This document shows, one piece after another, positions 44,709-52,976 of a stretch of 64,000 nt of DNA; positions within the stretch are counted from its first letter, which is position 1, and each line of letters begins with the position of its first letter. The stretch is taken from NCBI RefSeq assembly GCF_023703325.1, contig NZ_JAMQGM010000037.1, forward strand, positions 1 to 64,000, read 5' to 3'. The notes beneath the pieces are model-generated. The model searched no databases, was not told the DNA's origin, and was given only the letters and a program-made list of their open reading frames with translations. Source of the DNA: Streptomyces meridianus (GTDB lineage Bacteria > Actinomycetota > Actinomycetes > Streptomycetales > Streptomycetaceae). Position numbers and translations under genes: made by a program.

Positions 44709-45596
44709 TCAGCCCGCCATCGGCAGGACCGTGCGCGGGCGGACCGTCAACAGGTCGTCGGCCACGGCCTCGCCGGTGTCCGAGTCGACGATGCTGACGC
44801 GGACCGCCGGTTCCCCGGTGGTGTCCCGGCTGGTCGTCGCGTCGAGCGCGAACACGACGGAGACCGGCCGGCCCGTGTGCACACCCGAGTAGAGCAGGAT
44901 GCGCCAGCCGTCCTCCTCCCAGTGGTCCAGCAAGCCGGACCGCACCACCGGGGAAGCGGCCTGCCAGGCGAGGGAGTTCTCCAGCAGTTCGACCGTCGCG
45001 GCGGCCGGGACCCGTTCGCCGCCGGACGTGCCGGTGAGCGGATGTCCGAGCAGCCGCAGCCGTGTCCGGCGCACCGGCAGCAGCCACCAGCGGTCCAGGT
45101 CGGCGGAGAGGCCGCCCAGGACCGCGGCGGCCACGGCCAGCAGACCGAGCGAGACACCCGGCCGTGCGGACACCGTGGCCCACCAGGTGCCGGTGGCCGT
45201 CGCAGCGGTCGCCCCGCCCGCGAGAACCAGACCCGCACGCGCGAAGGCCCGCCAGGTGATCGGCGCGGACTCGTTCGCCGAGCACCCGCACGAGGACTCC
45301 GGGGCGATCGCCCGCCCGTAGGCGAGGTAGCCGACGAACCCCGCCCCCAGCACGCCCGCGGAAACGGCGGGCGCCGGATGCCCCGGAAGGGCCAGCAGCC
45401 CGACGGCAACGACGAGTTCCGCCGCGCCGACCGCCCGGAGCACGAGACCGGCCCGCTCACTGCTGCGCAGCATGCGGGCCAGCGCCGTCTTCGGCGCCTG
45501 CCGCACGGTGGCGCGGCTGACGAGTTTGACCGCGCCGGTCCAGCCGAGGAGGACGCCGATCACCAACGGGGTGAGGCTCGTTGTGGTCGTGAGCAT
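44709..45596 (-). CDS. MauE-like integral membrane protein
   Basis: A 295-residue protein. The first 180 residues form about five or six membrane segments with the MauE/DoxX pattern (LVIGVLLGWTGAVKLVSRAT, VLRAVGAAELVVAVGLLALP, VGYLAYGRAIAPESSCGCSA). The CGC pair in SSCGCSAN matches the redox cysteines of MauE, which is needed for disulfide formation in methylamine dehydrogenase. The C-terminal 110 residues are a soluble beta-rich extension (VRVSIVDSDTGEAVADDLLT). Last gene of a three-gene operon whose first gene has 16 cysteines. Confidence 0.8.
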   Translation of the reverse strand: MLTTTTSLTPLVIGVLLGWTGAVKLVSRATVRQAPKTALARMLRSSERAGLVLRAVGAAELVVAVGLLALPGHPAPAVSAGVLGAGFVGYLAYGRAIAPESSCGCSANESAPITWRAFARAGLVLAGGATAATATGTWWATVSARPGVSLGLLAVAAAVLGGLSADLDRWWLLPVRRTRLRLLGHPLTGTSGGERVPAAATVELLENSLAWQAASPVVRSGLLDHWEEDGWRILLYSGVHTGRPVSVVFALDATTSRDTTGEPAVRVSIVDSDTGEAVADDLLTVRPRTVLPMAG

Positions 45597-45614
45597 CGCG
45601 CTCCCCTTCCCGGG

Positions 45615-46232
45615 TCAGTGCCCGACGGTGACGCGGACGATGTCCACCGAGTCGTCCGCCGGCCGCCAGGCTCCGAGGACCTGGGCGGCCTGCCCGATAC
45701 GCAGCCGCGAGAGGTCGGACGTGGGGGCCCGGCCCGCGTACGAGGCGTTGCTGGTCCCGTCGATGATGTTGCCCACGAGTTCGTGCCGGCCGTGTGCGAG
45801 GTGCAGCCGGCGCTTCTCGATGCCGCGGATGGTGGTGTGCAGGTTGACGATGTTCACCCACACGGCGTCCGCGGCGACCGTGCCGTCCGGCATCGGGACA
45901 CCACGGGCGTAGAGGCCGTCGCCGACCTCGATCACCTCGGCGGTGGTCTCGCGGACCTTCCACACGCTGGTGGCGTTGGTCATCTGCACGCGCGAGTTGT
46001 CGCCGTGCGATCCGGCGACCTCGAGGATGCTGCCGGTGATGCCCGTGATCCTGCCCTCGACGAAGGAGGTCGTGGCGATTGCGGGATCCAGTGAGGGCGC
46101 GGGCGCCGCGAAGGCCGCGTCGGCGTCGAGTCCGCCGAGTGCGGTCGCCCCGACGATGGTGGCGCCGCCGAGGGCGGCGGTGGTGAGGAAGCGGCGACGG
46201 CCGAGGCCGTGGTGGTCCTGGCGTGCGGTCAT
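45615..46232 (-). CDS. Tat-exported protein of unknown function
   Basis: A 205-residue protein with a twin-arginine signal (HGLGRRRFLTTAALGGATIV) cleaved near AFA at about 42. The mature part is beta-rich (VEGRITGITGSILEVAGSHG, then ADAVWVNIVNLHTTIRGIEK, TSDLSRLRIGQAAQVLGAWR), reminiscent of an OB-fold or DUF5666-type domain. Good ribosome site (GAGGAGGA). It starts 12 bp after the Cys-rich gene and ends 18 bp before the MauE-like gene; the three are one operon. Use of the Tat route means that it folds before export. Confidence 0.8.
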   Translation of the reverse strand: MTARQDHHGLGRRRFLTTAALGGATIVGATALGGLDADAAFAAPAPSLDPAIATTSFVEGRITGITGSILEVAGSHGDNSRVQMTNATSVWKVRETTAEVIEVGDGLYARGVPMPDGTVAADAVWVNIVNLHTTIRGIEKRRLHLAHGRHELVGNIIDGTSNASYAGRAPTSDLSRLRIGQAAQVLGAWRPADDSVDIVRVTVGH

Positions 46233-46244
46233 GTCAGGTCCTCC

Positions 46245-46667
46245 TCACTCGTAGATGTAGACCGGCAGCTTGCCGGAGCTGAGGCTGCCGATGGCCGAGA
46301 AGGCGGCCGGAGTCAGGTCCAGGACGCGGTTGGTCCGGCAGGTGCCGTTGCAGCAGGTGGCCTCGCCGCACCACTCCTTGGTGCGGGGGCCGCAGTCCGT
46401 GATGGTGATGCAGACAGTGGCACCGGAGCACTGGTGCCTGACGTTCATCACGGAGCCGCACCCGCGTCTGGGGATGTTCTCGCCGCACAGGTCGGGCCGG
46501 GTGATGTCCCAGCATGCCTGCGAGGCGTTGGGCCAGGCGCCGTGGTTCGCGCCGGACCGGCAGTTGCCGCAGGCGCCGCCGCCCGTGCTCGCGCACGGGC
46601 CCCAGGCGTTTCCGCAGCAGAACCAGCTGGTTTCGCCGGCCCAGAGACTGGTTGATCCGCAAGCCAT
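46245..46667 (-). CDS. Cys-rich double-psi beta-barrel (expansin/barwin-like) protein
   Basis: A 140-residue protein with 16 cysteines. The second half, ATVCITITDCGPRTKEWCGE and LDLTPAAFSAIGSLSSGKLP, has the double-psi beta-barrel pattern of expansins and RlpA, with the catalytic-type Asp in TDCGP and a final PVYIYE. The start at 46667 (MACGSTSLWAGET) has AGAGGGA upstream; an earlier in-frame ATG at 46712 has none. No signal peptide is visible in either. Since so many Cys suggest disulfides outside the cell, export may be by piggy-back on the Tat protein downstream. First gene of the operon. Confidence 0.75.
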   Translation of the reverse strand: MACGSTSLWAGETSWFCCGNAWGPCASTGGGACGNCRSGANHGAWPNASQACWDITRPDLCGENIPRRGCGSVMNVRHQCSGATVCITITDCGPRTKEWCGEATCCNGTCRTNRVLDLTPAAFSAIGSLSSGKLPVYIYE

Positions 46668-46901
46668 GGTGCAGTCCCTCTCTGTGTGGGGGGAAAGCAT
46701 TGTCGCGTGCATGACATGTGCACTGCCGGGTGAGGCCCGCGCTGGGATTCCAGGGGGCGGGGCTCACGGGACAGACGGTGCTGGCTGTACTGGCGGAGCA
46801 CCTCAATCATGGCCGCACGACGCCCCGTTGGCCAGATGTCATGAGCCGTGAGTGTGTCCCGCTGCTCTTCGCGCGGAGGGAGACCCCCCTCACGGATCGG
46901 C

Positions 46902-46944
46902 GCCGCCCCCGCATGGATCGGCGCCGATCCATGCGGGGGGCGGC
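46902..46944. terminator. Near-perfect 43-bp palindrome, terminator or cruciform
   Basis: Left arm 46902-46922 and right arm 46923-46944 are reverse complements except for one extra G in the run (five C against six G). There is no loop: the centre is GGC/GCC, so it could form a cruciform. It lies 14 bp downstream of the gene that ends at 46958 and probably ends its transcription. Confidence 0.7.
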
Positions 46945-46957
46945 TGGGGTCCCGGCC

Positions 46958-47662
46958 TCAGCCGGCGTACGGGTTGCCCGGCATCGGGGTGTGCTGCGCG
47001 CCGTAGGGCGACGCCCCCGGCCGGTCCGCCGGAGAACCGTACGGCGGCTGCTGCTGCGGTGCGGGGGAGGGGGCGGACCCGCCGTACGGCGGAGCCTGCT
47101 GCGGGTGAGGAGCCGGTGCCGGAGTGCCGTGGGGCTGCTGCTGGGAGAATGCCGGTGCCGGTGCGGGAGCGCCGTAGGGAGCCATGGACTGCGCAGGCAT
47201 CCCGTGCTGCGGCACCCCCGGCGCGGACATGCCCTGCGGCGCCATCCCGTGCGGAGCGCCCGTGATCATTCCGATCACCTGGTCCATCTCGTCCCGCCAG
47301 ATCCGGTGCACGTTCATCCGGGTCGGCTGCATCTCGCCCGGCAGAAGGAACCGGAAAGAACTCCACAGCGGATTGCGCTGGACGTCGCCCATCAACTGCG
47401 GTGCCTGGTCCCGGGGGATCGCGTACGCGACCTCCTGCGGCCGCTGCGTGAAGCGGTTGTACCGGTGGAGGACGACGGCCTGGTCCGTCACCGTCACGAA
47501 GTAGAACTTCACCAGCAGCTGGCCGACCAGGCCCATCGCGTTCGTCAGCCAGGGGCTCGGGCCGGTGACGGTTGCGATCGTGACGTGCGGCCGGTCGCCG
47601 GGATTGGCCTGCGCGATGGCCTGAGCCACGTGTTCCTTGATGGTTGCCTTGCGGATGGCCAT
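46958..47662 (-). CDS. Hypothetical protein with N-terminal PH-like domain and Gly/Pro/Gln-rich tail
   Basis: A 234-residue protein. Residues 1-125 look like a folded beta-rich domain (VGQLLVKFYFVTVTDQAVVL, NRFTQRPQEVAYAIPRDQAP, WSSFRFLLPGEMQPTRMNVH), similar in style to bacterial PH-like domains. From about 140 the chain is Pro/Gly/Gln/Ala-rich with PYG and PQG repeats. No signal or membrane segment. Function unknown. Confidence 0.7.
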   Translation of the reverse strand: MAIRKATIKEHVAQAIAQANPGDRPHVTIATVTGPSPWLTNAMGLVGQLLVKFYFVTVTDQAVVLHRYNRFTQRPQEVAYAIPRDQAPQLMGDVQRNPLWSSFRFLLPGEMQPTRMNVHRIWRDEMDQVIGMITGAPHGMAPQGMSAPGVPQHGMPAQSMAPYGAPAPAPAFSQQQPHGTPAPAPHPQQAPPYGGSAPSPAPQQQPPYGSPADRPGASPYGAQHTPMPGNPYAG

Positions 47663-47842
47663 ACGGCTGGTCCCCCCAGTGGTGCCGGCGAGCAGAGTTG
47701 GTTTCCGGAGCGTGCGGCTACGTTTTCCGGGCCGCGCCCGGACGGGGCGGCAGTGCAGCGTACCCGGCGACCCGGGGCTCCGGCGGGGGAACCGTTCACA
47801 CGTGGCATGGTTGCCGGGGGAAGGAGGGGAAGGGATCAGACC

Positions 47843-48442
47843 ATGGACGCACAGGAATGGGACACCCGCTACACGAACACCCCGTGGGTGTGGAGCGCCG
47901 ACCCCAACATGTGGGTGGTGCAGGAGTTGGAGGGCCTCCGTCCGGGACGGGCCCTGGATCTGGGGGCGGGCGAGGGGCGCAACGCCGTGTGGCTCGCGCG
48001 CCGCGGCTGGCAGGTGGACGCCGTCGACTTCTCACGGGTCGCGCTGCTCCGGGCGGACGAACTCGCCGCGACGCACGGGGTCCAGGTGGCCACCCGGGAG
48101 GCCGATCTGACGCAGTACGAGCCGGAGGGGGACGCGTACGACCTCGTGATGGTCGTATACATCCACCTGGCCCACGCGGACATGGAAGCACTCCTGCGCC
48201 GGGCTGCCCGTGCGGCACGGCCCGGTGGCACTCTGCTGCTCGTCGGCCATGACGTCAGCAACATCGAGCACGGCACGGGCGGCCCGCAGGATCCGGAGAT
48301 CCTCACCTCGGTCGCTCAAGTCAGCGCCCTCTGGGGCGAGATGGCGGACCTGGAGGTCGCCGAGGTCCGCAGGCGGCCGGTCGCCCGCGAGGACGAGGTG
48401 GTGTCGGCCCTCGACACGGTGGTCCGTGCGGTGCGGCGCTGA
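47843..48442 (+). CDS. Class I SAM-dependent methyltransferase (TehB/thiopurine type)
   Basis: A 199-residue cytoplasmic enzyme. SAM-binding motif I is ALDLGAGEGRNAVWLARRGW, followed by VDAVDFSRVALLRADELAA (acidic end of strand 2) and YDLVMVVYIHLAHADMEALL (motif IV). Start at MDAQEWDTRYTNTPWVWSAD, a beginning shared with TehB-like detoxifying methyltransferases. GGAGGGGAAGGGATC gives a strong ribosome site. Substrate unknown, possibly a metalloid or halide. Confidence 0.88.
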   Translation: MDAQEWDTRYTNTPWVWSADPNMWVVQELEGLRPGRALDLGAGEGRNAVWLARRGWQVDAVDFSRVALLRADELAATHGVQVATREADLTQYEPEGDAYDLVMVVYIHLAHADMEALLRRAARAARPGGTLLLVGHDVSNIEHGTGGPQDPEILTSVAQVSALWGEMADLEVAEVRRRPVAREDEVVSALDTVVRAVRR

Positions 48443-48597
48443 CGTCCGGGGCCGCCGTCGTCCGCGGCCGCCCGGCCACGCGGGCCTCCGGTGTGACGGG
48501 CACCTCCCGGATGTTGACCGCTGTACAACCTTCCGGGGCCCCTGAGGGTCACATGCAGCGCATCCGGGCACGCATGGATTCGACAGGGGATCGATAC

Positions 48598-49125
48598 ATG
48601 GCCTTCACATCAGGGCGTTCGCCCAAGGGACAGGGTTTTCCCAGGAGTTGGACGGACCGGGCTCCCGGGCCCGACTCAGTCCTGGACCAGCCGGGCGGGT
48701 CCGCCGGACGCGCCGCCGTCGGGGACGCGACGCTGACCGCCGTCGGACTCCTCTGCGTGGTCGTCGTCGTGCTCTGCGGCATCGCGGCGAAGGGCGATGC
48801 GGGCAACCGCGCGCGCAGTTACGACTCCGAGTACACGGCCGGCTTCGGAGAGGGGCGGCACACCGTGGGGGAGGACGTGCCACCCGGCACCTACGTCAGC
48901 AACGGCGCCAGGACCCCGGACGGCGAACGGTGTTCGGTGACTACCGAGCGGGCCGACGGCGGGACCGCTCGGGTGAGGGCGGCCGACCGGGGCGAGCGGG
49001 TCGTCGTCACCCTGGGCCGGGACGACAGCGCCGTGACGGTCCGCGGCTGCCAGGACTTCGCACTGCGCGAACTCGACCGCTCAATGCAGCGGCCCTCGGG
49101 CGCAGGGCGCTCGAGGGCCGGTTGA
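48598..49125 (+). CDS. Single-pass membrane protein of unknown function
   Basis: A 175-residue protein with a single hydrophobic segment (LTAVGLLCVVVVVLCGIAAK, about 42-63). The outside part contains the pattern GEGRHTVGEDVPPGTYVSNG, which is found in secreted proteins of the type that start a beta-sandwich with V...PPGTY, and two cysteines that could pair. Start at 48598 (MAFTSGRSPKG) has GGGGAT upstream; 48574 is an alternative. Convergent to the repeat gene that ends at 49165. Confidence 0.65.
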   Translation: MAFTSGRSPKGQGFPRSWTDRAPGPDSVLDQPGGSAGRAAVGDATLTAVGLLCVVVVVLCGIAAKGDAGNRARSYDSEYTAGFGEGRHTVGEDVPPGTYVSNGARTPDGERCSVTTERADGGTARVRAADRGERVVVTLGRDDSAVTVRGCQDFALRELDRSMQRPSGAGRSRAG

Positions 49126-49164
49126 CGCGAGGAGCCGCCCGACAGCGGCCGGGCGGCGGCGCGT

Positions 49165-49917
49165 TCAGGGTGCCGTGATCAGCTCGGAGTTCTTGCCGCA
49201 GTTCGAGTTCTGCCGGGAGTTCTGGGCGGTGTTCGTCTGGATCGGGCCGTCCCCGCCGGTCGCCCGGACTTCGCCGCGGCCGTGGACTGGGCTGCCGGTC
49301 GACCGGTCCACGGCCGAACAGGACGTCTTGTCCTGCACGTCGCTGAGGACGTTGGCGGTGGCCACCCCGGTGTGGTTGCCGCAGTTGAGGTTCTGCTTTC
49401 CGGCCTGGGCCGTGGTCAGCGATGCGGGGGAAGTGCCGCCCGCGGCACGGGTGTTGCCCTTGATATGAGTGGGGCTGCGCCGGGACGTGTCGACGGCCTT
49501 GCACTCGGTGCGGTGCACGCCCTCGCTCAGCACGTTGGCCGTCACCAGGTTGGCGCTGTTTCCGCAGTCCAGGTTCTGCTTGCCGCTCTGAGCCGTCGTG
49601 CGCTGCCCCTCGGTGCTGCTTCCGGATGTCCGCCGCTCCGCCTTGACGTGCACGGGCCGGTTCCGGGTGCGGTCCACCGCCTTGCACCGGATCACCCGAT
49701 CGTCCTTCTCGAGCACCCGGACGACGACCGGATCGTCGTTGTTGCCGCGCACGCGGTTCTGCACGCCACTCTTGGATGCTGACGTGGAGGTGTGGTCCGG
49801 AGCGGTGCGGGGCGCCTTGCCCGCCGGTGCTCCGGCAGCGTGGGCCATGCCCGTGGAGGGGAGGGCCAAGCCGCTCGCCGCCAGTGCCAGCACCGCTGCA
49901 TGCATGATCTTCCGCAC
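49165..49917 (-). CDS. Secreted Cys-repeat protein A (AQxGxQNxxC repeats)
   Basis: A 250-residue exported protein; signal peptide VRKIMHAAVLALAASGLALP ... AHA. GTG start at 49917. The mature part has a first degenerate unit and then three repeats with the core TTAQSGKQNLDCGN, TTAQAGKQNLNCGN and NTAQNSRQNSNCGK; between them come LVTANVL...C.AVD segments with a second Cys. The Q-x-G-x-x-N core is also the heart of the curlin amyloid repeat. No enzymatic motif. It is divergent from the related gene at 50255, with 337 bp between. A cell-surface or extracellular structural role is inferred. Confidence 0.72.
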   Translation of the reverse strand: MRKIMHAAVLALAASGLALPSTGMAHAAGAPAGKAPRTAPDHTSTSASKSGVQNRVRGNNDDPVVVRVLEKDDRVIRCKAVDRTRNRPVHVKAERRTSGSSTEGQRTTAQSGKQNLDCGNSANLVTANVLSEGVHRTECKAVDTSRRSPTHIKGNTRAAGGTSPASLTTAQAGKQNLNCGNHTGVATANVLSDVQDKTSCSAVDRSTGSPVHGRGEVRATGGDGPIQTNTAQNSRQNSNCGKNSELITAP

Positions 49918-50254
49918 AACTGCCCTTTCGCCGGGTCGGCTTGTTTTCTGGCGTCCTGGGACAACGCCGCGACATCGCAGGGGCAACGCCCCGGTCCGGC
50001 ACGTCACCCCTTCGGCCGTACGGTGTGCTGTCCCCAACGTCCCTTTTCCACTGGTGTGTTGCCCTCGATCGCCGCGGTCGCCCCGGTCCGGCACGGCCGT
50101 CGGTGGACGACTGCCGCCGACCGTGTGACGTCACGTGCCGCCGCATGGGGGACGAATGGTGCAAATCCGTGTCACTCGGTTCCTTGCGGCGTTGAAGGCG
50201 GTGCCGGGGCCTGTGGGGCTTCCGGTGAATGTCAGCGCAAAGGACGGAGTGTCG
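49918..50254. promoter_or_regulatory. 337-bp divergent control region of the repeat genes
   Basis: Separates the start of repeat gene A (49917) from that of gene B (50255). Open frames crossing it have no ribosome site. It must hold two promoters. I saw no perfect operator; AAGGACGGAG (about 50239-50248) is the ribosome site of gene B. Confidence 0.5.
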
Positions 50255-51163
50255 ATGCGGAGCGTGAGCAAGGCCGCGATGGTTGCCCTCGCCGTGAGCG
50301 GACTGTTGTCCGCAGCCTCGGGTGTGGGCATGGCCGAAAGCAGCGGGCGCGGTGCCCGGGCCACCGGTGGCGACGGAGCCGGTCAGGTGACCCAGCAGAA
50401 CGCCGCGCAGGAGGGCAGGCAGAACAACTCCTGCGCCGACCCTGGGGACATCAACCCGCTCCAGGGTGAGGCGGAGGCCCGGTGCCTGACCGTCGACAAG
50501 TCGAAGATGCTGTTCAGCAAGGTCCGCGGTGGCGGAGCGAAGGCCAAGGGCGGCGACAGCTACTTGGGTTCGATGTTCCAGCGGAACACGGCGCAGGAGG
50601 GGAAGCAGAACAACCACTGCGGCAACCCCAACCGCGTCAGCATCTACGACTCGGCCGAAGTCGACTGCCTCGCCCTGGACAAGTCGGTCAGCAAGAAGAC
50701 CTACACCTCCGGTCGTGGCGCCAAGGCCGAGGGCGGCGACGGTGTGTACACGGTGGACCAGCAGAACACGGCGCAGGAGGGCCGTCAGAACAACAACTGC
50801 GGCAACCCCAACCTGGTGACCTTCAACGACTCGACGAAGGCGAAGTGCGTGCTCGTCGACAAGTCGGTGAGCAAGAACACCAGGACCCGTGGCGGCGGCG
50901 CCAAGGCCGAGGGCGGCGACTCGCTGGGTGAGCTGTTCCAGCAGAACACGGCGCAGGAGGGGCGGCAGAACAACAACTGCGGCAACCCGAACAACGCCAC
51001 GCTCAGCGGTCCGACCGAGGTCACGTGCGTGGCTGTCGACGAGTCCGTCGAGATCGATCACCCGAAGAAGAAGCACCACGGCAAGAAGCACCACGGCAAG
51101 AAGCACCACGGCAAGAAGCACCACGGGAAGAAGCACCAGGGCAAGAAGTACGGCCACCGCTAG
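50255..51163 (+). CDS. Secreted Cys-repeat protein B with Lys/His-rich tail
   Basis: A 302-residue exported protein; signal peptide MRSVSKAAMVALAVSGLLSA ... GMA. The mature part is four tandem units of about 60 residues. Each unit has GGAKAxGGDS, then QQNTAQEGRQNNNCGNPN, then a C(L/V)xVDKSV segment with a second Cys. So there are two Cys and one Q-x-G-x-x-N core per unit. Units 2 to 4 are most alike. The end is a polycation of (H)HGKK repeats (five in a row) and KYGHR. ATG at 50255 with AAGGACGGAG. The repeats look made to form disulfides and stack; the tail suggests binding to the wall or metals. Confidence 0.75.
   Translation: MRSVSKAAMVALAVSGLLSAASGVGMAESSGRGARATGGDGAGQVTQQNAAQEGRQNNSCADPGDINPLQGEAEARCLTVDKSKMLFSKVRGGGAKAKGGDSYLGSMFQRNTAQEGKQNNHCGNPNRVSIYDSAEVDCLALDKSVSKKTYTSGRGAKAEGGDGVYTVDQQNTAQEGRQNNNCGNPNLVTFNDSTKAKCVLVDKSVSKNTRTRGGGAKAEGGDSLGELFQQNTAQEGRQNNNCGNPNNATLSGPTEVTCVAVDESVEIDHPKKKHHGKKHHGKKHHGKKHHGKKHQGKKYGHR
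51063..51150 (+). repeat. Tandem 15-bp repeat coding for HHGKK
   Basis: AAGAAGCACCACGGC, or a close variant of it, is repeated five times in frame at the end of gene B. Small differences (GGG for GGC, CAG for CAC) mark the last copies. Such repeats can change number by slippage. Confidence 0.8.
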
Positions 51164-51172
51164 TCGTGTTGC

Positions 51173-51201
51173 CCCCCGGAGCGTCGTCGATGCTCCGGGG
51201 G
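51173..51201 (+). terminator. Terminator after repeat gene B
   Basis: CCCCCGGAGC (51173-51182), 9-nt loop, GCTCCGGGGG (51192-51201): perfect 10-bp stem, 10 bp after the stop codon. Confidence 0.85.
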
Positions 51202-51254
51202 CTCGGCGTGGGACACCGGGACGGCGGCCTGTGATCGCAGTACGGGGGATCGAG

Positions 51255-51554
51255 GCACGGGTGCCCGCCGCACAACTGCGGCAACCCGAACAACGCGAGC
51301 GTCAACGCCTCGGCGGAGGCACACCCTCGCTGCGGGACTCGTCCGTCGGCAGGAAGACGGTGAGGCGCGGCGGCGGGGCGGCGGTAGTCGGCGGTGACAG
51401 CACGGCCGGCACTGTGTTCCGGCAGACGGTGGCGCAGGAGGGCAGGCAGAACAACAGCTGCGACAACGCCTTCCCCGCGACCCTGAACAATTCGTCGGAC
51501 TCCCGGTGCGGAGCTGCCAATGAGTCCGTCGAGATCTGTCATGGCGAGAAGTAG
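51255..51554 (+). pseudogene. Cys-repeat relic C
   Basis: Carries two decayed units. The first, HNCGNPNNASVNASAEA, is in one frame and soon stops. The second, GGGAAVVGGDSTAGTVFRQT and VAQEGRQNNSCDN, is in another frame and ends ESVEICHGEK, like the end of gene B just before its tail (ESVEIDHPKK). There is no signal peptide or start. Probably the 3' end of an old duplicate of gene B. Confidence 0.75.
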
Positions 51555-51560
51555 CGCGCG

Positions 51561-51596
51561 GCCGTGCGGCAGCTCCTGCCGGGGCTGCCGCACGGC
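51561..51596 (+). terminator. Terminator after relic C
   Basis: GCCGTGCGGCAGC (51561-51573), 10-nt loop, GCTGCCGCACGGC (51584-51596): perfect 13-bp stem. Confidence 0.85.
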
Positions 51597-51674
51597 ACCG
51601 GCGCGGATCGCACGTAGGGACGCGGTCCGCGCCCGCATCAGGAGAGACCGGCCGGGCACTGAGGACGATCTGCC

Positions 51675-52154
51675 CTACCTCCCCTCGTACGCCTTCTGCA
51701 GTGCTCCGATGTCGAACTTGACCATCGAGAGCATGGCTTCGGTCGCGCGCTGGGCCTTCTCCGGGTCGGGGTCGCCGATCCATCCCAGGATCATGCGGGG
51801 AACGACCTGCCAGAACAGCCCGTACTTGTCCTGCACCCAGCCGCACGCGTCTTCCCGTCCGCCCTCGGCGAGCCGGTTCCAGTAGTGGTCCACCTCGGCC
51901 TGGTCGTCGCACATGATCTGGAACGAGACGGCCTCGTTGAACCTGAACTGCGGGCCGCCGTTCAGGGCGAGGAACTTCTGGCCGTTCGCCGTGAACTCCA
52001 CCGTCCACACGTCCCCGGTGGTGCCCGGGCCGGCCTCGTTGTAGCGGGTGATCCTGCTGATCGCCGAGTTCTCGAAGACCGACACGTAGAACTCCGCGGC
52101 CTCTTGGGCCTGCCCGTCGAACCACAGGCACGTCGTGAATCCGTCAGTGGCCAT
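51675..52154 (-). CDS. VOC-fold protein (PhnB/3-demethylubiquinone methyltransferase-like)
   Basis: A 159-residue protein of the PhnB branch of the VOC superfamily: TTCLWFDGQAQEAAEFYVSV, SRITRYNEAG, KFLALNGGPQFRFNEAVSFQ and CGWVQDKYGLFWQVVPRMIL. GGGAGG before the ATG at 52154. These proteins are annotated as 3-demethylubiquinone methyltransferases by fold only; true function is unknown and a metal site is not obvious here. Confidence 0.88.
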   Translation of the reverse strand: MATDGFTTCLWFDGQAQEAAEFYVSVFENSAISRITRYNEAGPGTTGDVWTVEFTANGQKFLALNGGPQFRFNEAVSFQIMCDDQAEVDHYWNRLAEGGREDACGWVQDKYGLFWQVVPRMILGWIGDPDPEKAQRATEAMLSMVKFDIGALQKAYEGR

Positions 52155-52253
52155 CGGTACCTCCCGATTCGCAATGAATGCCCACCAGTAGACACCCCTC
52201 GGCACGGTGCGCGAACGTCCCGCGCCGAAAGCTGCACCGGCCCGGTGACCGGA

Positions 52254-52976
52254 TCACCGGCGTCGCGCACCGACCAGCAGAAACGGTGGAAGCCCTGCTC
52301 TGTGCGGCTGTCGGGCCACAACCCCCGGGCTCGGCGCCGGCTCGTCGACCACCTCGACGGCGAAGCCGTCGGCGATCAGCATGGTGAGATACGTGGACAG
52401 CATCCGGTGCTGGTTGCCGGCCCGGCGCACCCCCCGGGGGTTGGCCGAGCGCCAGAAGCCCTCGGCCGGATAGTCGCCGACGACGCGGCGTGCCGGTGCC
52501 TCGCCGCCCTCGGTCCAGGTGCTGTGCGGAGCCTCGAAGCACGGATGCGGGACGGTGAAGACGAGGCGCCCGTCCGCCTCCAGGACGCGTCGCACCGCCC
52601 GGAGCGCGGCCCCGAGGTCGGGCACGTTGTTCAGGGACAGGCCGGCAGTCACCCACGCGACGGATCCGGTGGGCACCGTGGCGAGCGTGCATCCGTCGTC
52701 CACTGCGTACACCGCCCCGGTCGGCCGGAATTTCTCCGCCGCCCGGGCGTACTCGACCAGGGACACGGCGGGGTCGATACCGGTCACGGACGCGCCCCGG
52801 GCGGCGAGGGCCCGGGTGATGATCCCCTCCCCGCACCCGAGGTCGAGGACGGACGCGCCGCGCAGGTCCGCAGGGAGCCGATCCAGGAGGATGTCCCGAC
52901 CGAAGTCGTGCATGGGGGAGCCCGAACGCAGCTGCTCGGTGTACCAGTCGGCGATGGAGTCCCAGGATTCGGTCAC
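52254..52976 (-). CDS. Class I SAM-dependent methyltransferase
   Basis: A 240-residue enzyme. Motif I is SVLDLGCGEGIITRALAARG; VTGIDPAVSLVEYARAAEKF and VAWVTAGLSLNNVPDLGAAL follow, then EADGRLVFTVPHPCFEAPHS. The GTG start at 52976 (VTESWDSIADWYTEQL) is the best fit for the UbiE/YcgJ-like N-terminus. There is no good ribosome site. Substrate unknown. Confidence 0.85.
   Translation of the reverse strand: MTESWDSIADWYTEQLRSGSPMHDFGRDILLDRLPADLRGASVLDLGCGEGIITRALAARGASVTGIDPAVSLVEYARAAEKFRPTGAVYAVDDGCTLATVPTGSVAWVTAGLSLNNVPDLGAALRAVRRVLEADGRLVFTVPHPCFEAPHSTWTEGGEAPARRVVGDYPAEGFWRSANPRGVRRAGNQHRMLSTYLTMLIADGFAVEVVDEPAPSPGVVARQPHRAGLPPFLLVGARRR

Noticed and set aside
51063..51150. Short regular repeats as a possible CRISPR
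   Set aside because: They are 15-bp in-frame coding repeats without spacers.
49165..51163. Repeat proteins as chaplins or rodlins
   Set aside because: Chaplin domains have a different pattern (GVASGSPG...GNVVQVPVH), are about 40 residues long and lack AQxGxQNxxC. The present repeats do not match.
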